64,000 nucleotides of DNA from positions 34,635,482 through 34,699,481 of the forward strand of contig OY292274.1 of the NCBI GenBank assembly GCA_958496175.1, given 5' to 3'. Position numbers and translations under genes: made by a program. Positions 1 to 11,200 of the stretch are shown here, piece after piece. The stretch is from Sisyra terminalis (taxonomy: Eukaryota > Arthropoda > Insecta > Neuroptera > Sisyridae). The first letter of the stretch is position 1, and every line of letters starts with the position of its first letter. The notes beneath the pieces were generated by a model that saw nothing but the letters and a program-made list of their open reading frames with translations, ran no database searches and was not told where the DNA came from.

Positions 1-840
1 TGTAATCTAGTAAATTATTTAATTGTTTACCGAAAACACAGAGATATAATATATTTGGTATATTGCATAACAATTTAATTTTATAAATATATGAGTAATG
101 AAATTACAATAGTTAGATAAATAATAATTAATAGTTATCCTCGGGAATTGGTTATATATAAAAGAAATGACAATTGCAAAAAATAATAAAAATTGATTGC
201 TCTTTTTCCCGAAAGAATTAAGAGTCCTTAAAGAAACGTTTTTCATGCAAAACCGAGAATCATTGAGTAAATTCCATCACCTGATATTGCTTTACTGAAT
301 CTTTGTAGTTTCAAGTCCATATGGGACAGGTAGTAGGACAGTTCATGTAGGTCCATACTCTAATAAAAACGTCAACAGAGAAGTCTTTACTCATCTTGAG
401 ACTTATTATTAATATTATATATATATTATATTATTATTAATATTTCGTTCTGTGATAGTCTTGAGTTTCACCGTTTTTCTTTCCATAAGACCTAATCTTA
501 AGTCCATAAGACTTAAAAAATCTATTAAAAATTGTATAAAAGAACCTACAACAAAGAACTTTATAGCTCGTACATAATTTTATTTAAATTTTTTGGGGTC
601 TTATTTTCTAGTCGTTTTTCACACTATTTCTTTGTCTAAGATTCCTTCTAGAGTAGTGGTTCTTATGTGCAGCCACGGTGGTCGCATGCGGCTATCAACA
701 AACATTTCACCAAAAATCGTTTCAGAGTAAATATTGATATTAAAAAATACAAATTAATTTATAAATTTTTTGAATACACTAGATTTTTCCAGTATTCTGT
801 CTAGTTGTTTATTTCAATTGACCTACAAAAGCGGTTGTAG

Positions 841-1446
841 GAAGCTTATGTTCAAGCGCGGATGGAAAAGGAAATCTCCCGCACAGTCCACACCAAGTAT
901 AATACCTATAATACTTATAAGTTGTTTAATTTTTATGTAAACACAACAGCTATTTTTACCACATCCCAAAATCCATATTTGGTACGGTCACAGTCGAATT
1001 TTAAGTGAGAAACACCGTTTTGAAGCATCAAATAACGATTTCAGGGCTCAAGTCTCTTTTATAATAGTCAAATTTGGCAACCGTGTATTTTCTATATGTT
1101 TATTGTTTATAATTTAATTCGCGAGTAAATCGGCCCATAATGAAAATCTAGCCACAAAAGGGAAAATTATTGTATATAAGAATTGAATTAACAAAAAAAA
1201 AAAGCGCGAATAGAATAAAAAACAAACTAGAAAATGCAACGTTGCAAGATTTGACTACTCTAAAAGGAATTTGAGCCAATTTCAGTTTTTAAATTTGGTA
1301 AGATGTTTTAATTTCTAATAAATCTATGATAAATTTCATCACTAAACTAGCATACAAAAAGTGTTCATTTACTAATATAATATTTGCTATGAGCATAAAC
1401 TGTGGCACCGATTAACAGGCACTACAAGGAGATATACCCCAAGGTT
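841..1446 (+). other. Possible exon fragments of an unrecognised gene
   Basis: Two GC-richer islands read as possible plus-strand exons. The first (841-896) follows a TTGTAG acceptor-like site, encodes EAYVQARMEKEISRTVHT and ends before GTATAA. The second (about 1421-1446) follows AACAG, encodes HYKEIYPK and ends before GTTTGT. Joined at those sites the phase is kept. I do not recognise the protein, the second acceptor lacks a pyrimidine tract, and no further exons were found. It could be a gene fragment captured by a repeat or pure chance. Confidence 0.15.
1105..1260 (+). repeat. Dispersed repeat family A, copy 1
   Basis: This stretch contains the shared core AATCGGCCCATAATGAAAAT, followed by an A-rich tract and a GAAAATG motif. 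Related copies lie at about 12130-12265, 20390-20485, 27455-27505 and 58848-58985. No coding capacity is seen, so it behaves like a short interspersed or MITE-type repeat. Its ends are not defined. Confidence 0.6.
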
Positions 1447-2815
1447 TGTAAATTACACGGTTACTCCATTACAAAAAAAAATGACGTCTTACGAAGAATT
1501 TTGAAATTGAATCAGTCTGAAGATATGTACGAATTTCTTCTGGATACGTCACGTAGCCACTATGAGGCCACCTGTGTATTTTATAAACCTTGAATATACC
1601 CAACAATACGGGGAATGAAATCTGTGCGCCTGCGCATAATGTAAGCATGCAGTCCACCTACTTTCACAAAGAGACATACATTTTGAAAAAGAAAAGTTAG
1701 TCAATTATTTATCGTGATTTTCCATTAACATTAAGACTATAGTTTAACCCCTTAATGTGCACACTCGAGTTAATTCGAGCATACTAAACTGTAGATATAC
1801 GTGAAAATTCTTAATTTTCGACTCTTTTCTCCAATGTGGATTACAATGGTTCTCCAATGTGAACACAATGGTGCCTGTAAAACTCCAATATTAAAGTATG
1901 ATTAATTTTATATTCATAAAAATTGAATACAGGCTGCGTTAAAATTTGTAAGTTTTTTTTTTTTAAATGTTCGTTAAGGAGTTAAATAATACTATTTTAA
2001 AAACAATAATCGATCCTAGAAAATTTGGGAAACCTGCACAGATCAAAACACTCTTTTGAAAGAAGTAATACTGAAATATTTTACTCTCCACTAAACAGGG
2101 AAATTACGTGGTCTAAAGTTCAATCTAAATTTTAATTTTACTGTTTTACAAGTTGAAAAAATAATAATATACAAACAATGTTCATCCTTCTTTCAAGAGT
2201 TGCGATAAGAGTCTTTTTATGAGCAACATTAAAAAATATGACAAACAAGAGCTTAATGTGGGATGTATTATTTTTACGTTTAAACTAGAAATATTTAAAT
2301 AATTTTCTAATTTTTTGTCACAAACGCAATAACATAAAAGGTTTAAATAATTAAATCATTTTCAACTTTTACCAAAAGTTACCTGAATATTTATAACTAA
2401 AACATATTTAACTAAATAATAAGGGAATCTTGTTAAATAAAATAACGAAAACTTTTACAATTATATTTAATAACGAAAGATATTTAATTTAATAAACTTT
2501 AAGTAACTTATTAACAACAAAATAAATGGCAGTTTATGTAAAATTCTTATATAATAAATAAAATGATTTGTTATATTTTTGATATTTTTAGCATAGATAT
2601 GTGTTTAAAATATGTGATAGTATGTGAATATAAATACATATAGCCTTTGATAATTAAAATTTCAAACCCAAACACCATGTGGGTTTTTATTGGTAGGTAC
2701 AGCATTTTCCAACTGTCGTGGTGATCCAATAATTTTTCGCATGCTTCCCGTTTTGATTGGTCCTAAATTGTAAAAATTAAGTAAATTATATTTTTCAAGA
2801 GTTCACATCTTTATT

Positions 2816-5800
2816 CTAACCTTCTAACAAGTGACGAACTTCTTCTGCTGATGTAATACTAAGACTGCGTAAGTTGGCTTCTTTCATTTCATTGACTAAT
2901 GCTTCAACTTTCTTCTTTTTTTCAATAATGGCTATTTCTAAATTGGAAACTTCACGTTTTAAAGTTTCCGTTGAGATATGATTGCGTTCCGTATTTTGAT
3001 TTTCTATATCTAATTCATGTTGTAAAAGTTCAATTTCATTTAACAAGCTATGTTCCATTTGCATTTGAGATTCTCCTAAACGTAACTGTGTACGTTTTTC
3101 AGTTTGTAGCTCGTCCATAAGTAAACGTATTTTATTTTTGCATTGTAAAAGTTCAGTCTCACAATTCGCTAATTTTGAACGTAACAAAGTAATTTCTGAT
3201 TTTAATGTTTTTTCTTGTTGTCTAACAATTTCATTTTCTTCTTCTATATAGCTAAGGGCTTTAACTTTTTCATTATTAATTCGATTCAAATTGTTTATTG
3301 CAATCAATTCTTGAGCAATTAATTCCATTCGACTTTGTTGTTCACGTGCTTTGCTCTCCCAAAAAACAATTTCAGCATCAAACTGAAAATATATTATTAG
3401 TATTAGTTTTGAAGAATCATGCTAATTTAGCCAAATTCCCCTACTGTGCGAAAAGATATCTGTGCAAAGAAATCTACAAAGATTTATTAAAAGATCTAAA
3501 ATATAACTTCTTTCTGAATGGATAACTATATTGATTCAGGGAACATATTCAAAAATCACTTTTTTAAAATTTAATTAAATAGAAAAATGACCCGTAGGTA
3601 CATAATATTGATAATCAGTTATTTTATGCTCGTATGATATATATTACAGGTGCATTGTATATAGTATATATAAATATATATAATTTCATTAATGCTAGAC
3701 TCCGTAAGTATGCACAAGGTTGGTCGCAATTTGGGTCACTTTTGATTTGAATTCTAAAAACCCCATGTAAAAACAAATTCAAGGTCAAAATAAAATTTTT
3801 TCGCTGACTTTGAACAGTTATACTGTGTATACAATATATAAGATATATTGCAGTCCAATTTATGTAGTATAATTTAATATAATAATATATAAAAATCATA
3901 CCACCAACATAAATTTGAACAGAAGTTCAAACAAAAATATTCGTGACGTATTGCCCAGATACGTATTTCGATTGCCAAGCAATCTTCATCAGTGGTCATC
4001 AAGTAGTTTGGATCACTTCGTAACTGCTTTGTGATGATTCACACGTGAATTTGTTATGTATATGTGAATATGTTGTGATGAACATTGTTGTGAATATGTT
4101 ATTTTGTTTGTATATTATTATATTAAATTATACTACATAAATTGGACTGCAATATATCTTATATATTGTATACACAAATTCAAGGTATATAAAAAACAAT
4201 ATGTGCATAATTTGAAAGCGTGAAAATTTTTCCTAATGGTGCCGGTTTGAATTTTAAAGGGCTAAATGCATGTCTTTTGCCAAATTGTCGCTTATTAATT
4301 TTTTATACCCATGATAGTGGTGGGAAAAATCTAAAACTTGGTACACATTGTGGGGTTCAAAATAGAATTTTTGTAGATTTTTCTGGGAATAATTCCTATA
4401 ATTGCACGCTTTACAAAGACAGTTTTGATTTCACATTTTTAAGACTATTTGATGTGAAACATCTATAGGCGCAGGGTAAACCGGATCGTTTGCGTGGCCA
4501 CACGTGGCGATCTCTCGCCACGCAAACGCCTATAGATGTTTCACATCAAAAAGATATAATATGGATATACAGTCTACATTCAGTATGTACCAGTATGTAC
4601 AATATGGCGACCAAAGAGATTGTATAAATTAAAATCTCTTTGATGGCGACGCGTTCCCATGCGCAAACGACGTGCGACTCCCTTCTCACTCGGTTCGATG
4701 GTCATGTTTACTACAGTATACATAACCTATGTTTTACTTGAAAAAAAGAACAATAAAATATGTCAGACAGTGATAATTCAGAAAATGAAAGTGAACATCC
4801 TCTTGTAAAGAAAGCAAGAATACACTATGATGCATTACCAAGTCATCAGTAATTAGATTTTTCAAGCGTCAAGAAGTAAAATCTACTCTCTTGGTAGATT
4901 GAAATTTATACAATTTTTTATTGTATATATTATTTTGTTTTAATTAAATCAATTAATTATTGAGATTAGTTTCGTTCTTATTATATTTATTCCAAAATTT
5001 AATAACGACTGACAAAATTGTATTTCAAAACCAGCTGATAGCGAGTAGCACATGAATGTTTTTATTTTTATTTTTCATGAATGTAAACATCTAAAAATTA
5101 TTTAATTAATTAGTTTTCTAATTATGGTGGTTTTCTAATCTTGTCTTTAATGCATATTATTTGTACAAACTCGATGTTTCACATCTACCAGGCGTCCCGT
5201 AACGGCTCACATTTTTTTGTCAAAAAGAAAATCAAAAAAATGTACAAAAATTCCGTTTTAAACCTCACAATATGTGCAATATGAGTACCAAGTTTTGGAT
5301 TTTTCTGACCAATATCGTGAGTATGAGAAATAAATAAATAAAACCTTCACAGGCACCATTAGAAAAGCTTTTAACGATTTCATTTTTATATATCTTGAAA
5401 TTATTTTTACATGAGGGTTTTGGAATTTCAAAAGTGACCACCTTAGTATGCACGAAACTAACGTAATATTTTCGTCCAAGTACTAATAGCTCCAAAATAT
5501 ACTAAATTACGTTTAGTCAACATAGACGACACCAGGCTTCGAAGAATTGAAGGAATAAACATCAAGGTTTTGTAGAAAATCAAACACTCTACAAAAAGGT
5601 ATCTTTTTGATAACTGATTTATAATAACTTCACTTATTCAAAAGTTATTCAAATTTCAATTTCGTTATAGTCTATAAAAAATAAATATCAACAAACTCAG
5701 TCTGTTTAGAAAAACAAAGAAAAGAAAAAATCTTGCAATATTCTAATAAGAAACACCAATTTATATCTACAAACACCTTAGGATATTTATTTTATTCTTT

Positions 5801-7075
5801 CAAACAGGTTAATAGTTTTGTTTAGACAGAAAAAGATCCCATCTTAAGATTAAAAGACTACGTATAGGACTTTTGTATGTTTTATAGATACTTTTTGAGC
5901 AAGTGAAATTACCAAAATAGTAGTTTTTGTAGTTTTATTTGGTATTTGGGAAATTTGATTGGGTTTTTTTGAATATTGTTTCGAGTTCACAGCAGTATCC
6001 TTTCGAGAAAGACTATATTTTAAACCAATAAACAATTCCTTTGTAAGTTTTTATTTGCATCATCCTAGCATGATTTTTGTTTAAAGTATCCGAGCTTTTT
6101 TTACTTTTTATGTTACCTTTGTTAAATCGGCTTGCTGAGAAGATAATTTATCTCTTTGATAATTAACTAGTTGTATTAATTCTTTATATTGGGAATTATA
6201 TAAAACTGGTTCCTCCGTAGAATTCATTTCGGTTTGACGATTAAAATCCTGAAATATTAGTTAATTACAAATTGGTGCAAAAAAAAGAATTTTTTATGTT
6301 ACTTTAAGTAAATTTTTCTTAAGCTTTGGATTGTTAGCTGGTGATGAACTTTGTGGGGGCGGTGGGTCTCGGTACGGTGGTGGTGCTGGGGGACTTGGAG
6401 GTTCCTTATACGGTGGAACTTCGCGTTTATTATTTGTGATGCTTTCAGGATTAACAATATTAAATTTTTGTTTGTTTGGTGATATATTCTCAAAAACTTG
6501 TAACTGTGACGGTGGTGATTTTACTTGAGGAACACCTTGAACTATTCCTACTTTCTCTGGACTATTTGAATTTAAACTCGTCTTTGTTTTTTGTGGTGAC
6601 TCAATGCAAATCGTTGAATTATTTGGTGAACCCAACGATTGTTGTGGTAACGATGATGTGGATTTGGCTCGATTTATTGCTAAGAGATTGTCAGTTGGGG
6701 ATGTTGTTTTATTTCCATCGTTCCATTGTAAAATGAATTGAACGTCACTTGAGTATTCGCCCCATTTCGAAAGTATCTGAAATGAATTTAATAACATTAT
6801 GAATTTACCAGCATTTCAAAAAGTAAACCTACTTTTAAAGGTTGTTCATGAGGAGCTAATAAGCGTTCGTTACATCGCCAACGTTCGATTAACGTGAAAC
6901 GTCCTGATTTACCCGTGGCATGAGCTAAGGCTAATACAACGTCCTAGAAAAAAAATATGTATTTACTTTAAAGAGTTAACGTGAAAAATCAATAATTGCG
7001 CACTTGACATGTAGTCATTTTGGTAACTCCACAAACAATACGTTGTATTCCCTCAACCCAAACTTTCAATTCCAT
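2816..7075 (-). CDS. RASSF8: RASSF8-family Ras-association domain protein
   Basis: Five coding exons read right to left: 7004-7075, 6833-6943, 6303-6776, 6117-6248 and 2816-3382, giving 451 residues (human RASSF8 is about 420). Exons 1-3 encode the N-terminal Ras-association domain, beginning [17 protein letters not shown] and including [20 protein letters not shown] and [16 protein letters not shown], close to vertebrate RASSF8. A proline-rich stretch lies near residues 182-205. The last exon is almost entirely coiled coil (about 264-440). All joins keep phase with GT/AG sites; the intron at 6249-6302 is only 54 bp, while that at 3383-6116 is 2.7 kb and full of transposon debris. RASSF8 acts as a scaffold at adherens junctions and in growth control (family knowledge). 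An AATAAA at 2815-2810 directly follows the stop, so the 3' UTR is very short. It is divergent from the RhoGAP gene at 8280. Confidence 0.93.
3815..4180 (-). mobile_element. Penelope-like element terminal remnant
   Basis: This is a truncated end of the same family as the element at 25220-27030. It shares the stretch running from the TGTATACAATATAT region through the CGTATTTCGATTGCC block. The outer 60 bp (about 3820-3880) reappears inverted at about 4113-4175, giving a small inverted structure. No coding part remains. It sits in the large RASSF8 intron and contains the best hammerhead-ribozyme-like core of the window. Confidence 0.7.
3948..4003 (-). ncRNA. Hammerhead ribozyme-like motif of a Penelope-like element
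   Basis: Read on the minus strand, CUGAUGA lies at 3992-3986. It is followed by one extra A and a perfect 6-bp stem II (GAUUGC, loop UUG, GCAAUC), then GAAA at 3969-3966. A minimal stem III (AUA, CG, UAU) precedes C at 3958, the predicted cleavage nucleotide. The sequence after the C begins UGG and pairs with CCA just before the core as stem I, with further broken pairs outward. Penelope-like elements are known to carry hammerheads of this minimal-stem-III form. The fold was drawn by hand; activity is unknown. Confidence 0.65.
4215..5490. repeat. Foldback / nonautonomous DNA element with internal palindrome
   Basis: The segment at about 4230-4390 reappears, diverged and inverted, at about 5235-5375; both contain the AATGGTGCC and AAAACTTGGTAC blocks. 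Inside lies a strong hairpin at 4451-4547, with the 21-bp block starting GATGTGAAACATC and its inverse, and an inner GTTTGCGTGGC/GCCACGCAAAC pair. A related GATGTTTCACATC block recurs at 5173. The layout suggests nested terminal inverted repeats of a nonautonomous transposon in the RASSF8 intron. Exact ends and target duplication are not resolved. Confidence 0.55.
4760..4852 (+). CDS. Short acidic ORF inside the foldback element
   Basis: This 30-codon ORF begins [19 protein letters not shown]. It follows a GC-richer, promoter-like stretch (4600-4730) and ends at a TAA that overlaps a possible GTAATT donor. Acidic Ser/Asp-rich starts of this style occur at the amino end of some DNA-transposon proteins, so it may be the first exon of a lost transposase. 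No catalytic domain is visible downstream. It could equally be chance. Confidence 0.25.
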   Translation: MSDSDNSENESEHPLVKKARIHYDALPSHQ

Positions 7076-8279
7076 ATTTTATTTTTATTGTTAAATCATC
7101 CAAAAGATTTTAATGACATCTTGACAATTTTGAGAATGCTTAATGATAATTTTTTAGTGACTTAAGATTAAAATAATATATTATTTTAAATATCACATAT
7201 CATTTATTTAAAATATGTTAAAGAGTTGGTCCAATTGAAACAAAATTATAAATTTTGGTCTTATTTCTTTTTTTTAAATACCAAATATCTGACATTTCTA
7301 CACATAATTAATAAAAATAAAACTGAACTGTGTTAAGTACAAAAAAAAAGAAAGATTTTCGGAATATAATGTAAAAAAGAGAGATGCATAATAGATTTTC
7401 TCTTTTCCTCGTTCTATCTGGTTATATTCCTTATATCCCCTCCAATCCTCTCCAGCGGATTTGCAAATTGTTTTATTTCTACATCTGTATTTACAGATAC
7501 CTACTTTACCATTATCAATATTTGAAAAAATAAAATAAAATAGCTTAAAAAATTAAGGCAATTAAATTAATTAAATATGAAAAAAATGAAATAAATCAAA
7601 ACTTTAAAACTTTGTTTATTATTGGCATTTCCTATATTTATTTCAAGGAATTTAAAATTAAATTTAAGGGGTTTAAAGGAGAGCAAAGAAAGAAAGTGTT
7701 TTATTGTGAAACAACTACATCAAACACATACACTTGTTGATGGATAAAAAGAAATACATTTATTTTAATTCCTTTATATTTATTATCTTGATCATATTTA
7801 TGCATTATACAAGATATACAACAAATACAATCACACAACAGAATACATTTATACAATGTATACAACATACATGTGGATTTTTATCCCCCCGTAACCCCCT
7901 TATCTATGTAGTTAGTGTATCAATTTGACCAACATAATAGAACAAAAATTCAAAAATTTTAAATAATATTCGTTATGTTTTGTTTCCCTGGTTTTCCTGT
8001 TTCAATATCATGATGCCTAGGAAGCGTATGTACTTATTTATTTTTAATATTTTTAATGATAATTTTGTGCCCAACATTTCATTTTCCAAGTGATTAGTGC
8101 CATTTGTGTTAATATTTATTATAAAATCAATAAAACTTTTGTGTACCGCAAAATTCCGAAACTTTTAAATTAATATAGTTTGAAATGATCATTATTTAGT
8201 TTAATACAGCCGATATAGCCAATAAAAGTTTTTTATAATTATAAAATAAATAAAAAAACGTAAGCTATTTCGATAAAAA
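7076..8279. other. Divergent intergenic region, RASSF8 / ARHGAP11A
   Basis: About 1.2 kb of AT-rich sequence separates the two divergent start codons. It should hold the promoters and 5' UTRs of both genes. No TATA element or other defined regulatory site could be assigned. The longest frame (7734-7928) is low-complexity Ile/Thr/Phe-rich and is not considered coding. Confidence 0.5.
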
Positions 8280-11200
8280 ATGTATTACCAGCAGTTTGAG
8301 AATAAAAATGAAATCCAAACAGCTATTGTTCAACATTTACGAAATATTGGTATTAAACAGAGGACAAAGAAACCAACTATTAAACAGGTTTGTGCTTTAT
8401 ATTATTTTATATTACATAATTATAAGTTTTTTTTTTTTAGAATGATAAACCTTTAATGGAAAATCGAATTTTCAAGACTGATTTACGTTTACTGGAAACA
8501 TGTGAATTTTTTATTGAAGACGAAAATATCACAATCAACGTTCCTCGATTCGTACATGAAGCTTGCAATTTAATCAAAAAAAATTTACAAGTTGAGGGTT
8601 TATTTAGGAAAGCTGGATCTAATGCTAGACAAAAAAACATTCGGGTAGGTTTTTTTTTCAAATTTTTAATCCAAGCAAAGTAATTATTGTTTCATTCTTA
8701 TGTTGCAGGAAAATTTAGATAAAAACAATATTCTAAATCCTGAGAGTCATGTAATTGACATTGCAAATATTTTAAAAACGTTTTTTCGTGATTTACCCGA
8801 ACCGCTAGTTCCATACATGTTTCATGATACATTTCTTCATTGCTTAAGACTGGAAAAAGAAAAAATTAAAGACACAGTTTTGCTCATTTGCTTACTCTTA
8901 CCTGAAATCCATTTACAAACTCTAAAATATTTTATGACTTTTTTAAATGACGTTCAGAGCTATTCTTCATTCAATAAAATGACCACAACAAATTTATCGA
9001 TTGTAATTACTCCTAATATTATGCCAATCGACGCACATCAAATGAAAATTTCATATTTGACAAACCAACGTTTAACACATCACGTACAAGTAGTTGAACT
9101 TCTTATAAAATATTCCAATGAAATTGGCTTTGTACCTGATTTTATTGCTGCAAAATTGATATCCAACACCCATACGTTAAGCGACGGTTTAAATCAAAGA
9201 GATGAAGATAAAAGAAAGAAGAAAAAACGTAGAAGTGGATCATTAACACGTCAGTATAGTTAATAATATTGAAGAGAAAAAAAACTTCAAATACATTGAA
9301 TTGCTTGTTTGCTTCAACGTTGAATAATGAATTGCAACAAACACCGTTTCGTTAAATTAAAGATACCGTTGAACTGCTCAAAACTGTTGTTTTTAATTCA
9401 AACTTTCCACAATATAAGGAAAATCAGGAAACTATTTTCACCAAAAAAATGCTAAGGAATTATTTTCATATTTTTAAATTCTATATAAAGTAACTGTCTC
9501 TTTCCTGTAAAAGTTTTTAGTTTATCAGAATTATAAAAATCGTAGTTTTTAAAGCGTTTTAAAGATAGAAAATTGTCTAAAATTTCCTTGAAAGTAAGTA
9601 AAAAGGCAGGGAACTTTAGACAAATTCCTTTGAAAACTATAGAATACATTACATATCATTACATTACATATCACTTGTTGAAGCCGGAGAAGAGACAATC
9701 AACTCAACGTACTTAAGAGTTTTTTCTCTGGATAAAAACACGAAACAGAAAGGTCAGAAAAAAGTTTATTTTTAGGGATGTTTAATGGACTCAAAAAAAT
9801 TGTTTCTGGAAAAAACACCACCGACGATGAAATATTAGATGAAATGCAATCTTCTACCGAAAGTGTTATAACAGCTCCCCTTTTAACCAAATCTAATAAA
9901 CGAAAAGCAGTTGATGTAACAGGACTTTCAAATAAGAAAAAGTGGGTATATCGAAAGAAAAGTAACTTTTCTGTGTTAAGTTCAAATAATTTCATTACAG
10001 ACGTGGAGTTTTACAATTACTTCCACAAAATTCTGCCCTTGGTAATACACCTTTTGTAACTCCAAAACGAAGGTTTGAAAGAACACCAATAACAGCGTTT
10101 GAGAGGTAAATTATTTAATTGAACTTTTTTCAAACCTTAAAAAACATCAGACAATGTAGTTTTACTTCTTTTCTTCAAATATTTTAGAACTAGTCAGCAA
10201 AGCTTTTTAAACAAATGGTTTTCAACATTTGACTCAAATAAAAACACTTCGTAAGTCTCAAAAGTAGTATGCACTTATAGGCTTTGGACTGATTAAAACC
10301 ATAGTAACATTACTAATTATTTATTGCATGAAATTTATAGAAAATTTAACCTTTAAGTATGTGTTTTAATTAAAATAACGTGTTTTTGGTTTAAGATTTT
10401 TAACAATATAAAATACGATTAACAGAGAGTTGCTTCTACTAATTGTTTTCACATGGGTAATTCTCATAAAATCTCGAAATTCTTGTCCTTTCGGTTTTCA
10501 CAAAAATCTAAATGACCTATAATGGTTTTTTCCTTGTAAAGAACATTACTTGGGCGATGGTGTTGGTTATAATTTTTGAACCATATGAATATCTATAGAA
10601 CAACAAATAAATAATACCCCTAAAAGCATTCCCTCACTATGTCCCAAGCTTAAGACTAGTATATATTTAAACTTCTAATTTAAAAATTTTGCAATAAAAG
10701 TGTTTGTGAATTTGATTAATCGATTAAAAAAACAATAGGTTTTCAAAATTCTTTTAAGTTTGAAAAGTAATAAACACGTTTTAAAAGATATTTTTATATG
10801 TGTCCCATAAAAGAAAATTATTTTCTTTCATCTTTACTATCAGTCGATATATAATCGCATAAGTAATCATTTATGAACGCTCCCATCCATTTTTGATTAT
10901 TGGCAATACTATCAATTACTTCGCATATTAACGTCATCTTGCACGTGTTAGACTATCGGTCCGAAAATAAAAATGTGAAAATTATTTCAAGATTAAATTT
11001 TCTTTCGTCATTCCCTCACATTAAAGAAAAATAAAGGTTTTTACTATATGCTAATAATTGCACAATAAAGTAGGTTGTCAGAGAAAGTAAACTTACACAA
11101 AATTCAGATGTAACAAAAGTTTATGTTCTAAGATTTTTTAAGTTATACTTCACTTCGTTATTCCCTCATTTCAATTTGAAACGAGAGGATGAGTTTGGTT

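Larger units (their letters stand above)
1..2815. other. AT-rich intergenic stretch, no confident gene
   Basis: No open frame here has the look of a conserved protein. Most is AT-rich spacer with homopolymer runs. Two short stretches of higher GC (841-896 and about 1402-1446) read as exon-like pieces and are listed separately. A copy of a dispersed repeat lies at about 1105-1260. The RASSF8 gene ends at the right edge, with its poly(A) signal at 2810-2815 on the minus strand. Confidence 0.6.

Noticed and set aside
9250..9263. RhoGAP protein ending at the TAA at 9263
   Set aside because: A GTCAGT donor at 9250 joins in phase to 9776 and continues the ARHGAP11A-like order; ending here would leave the tail without a gene.
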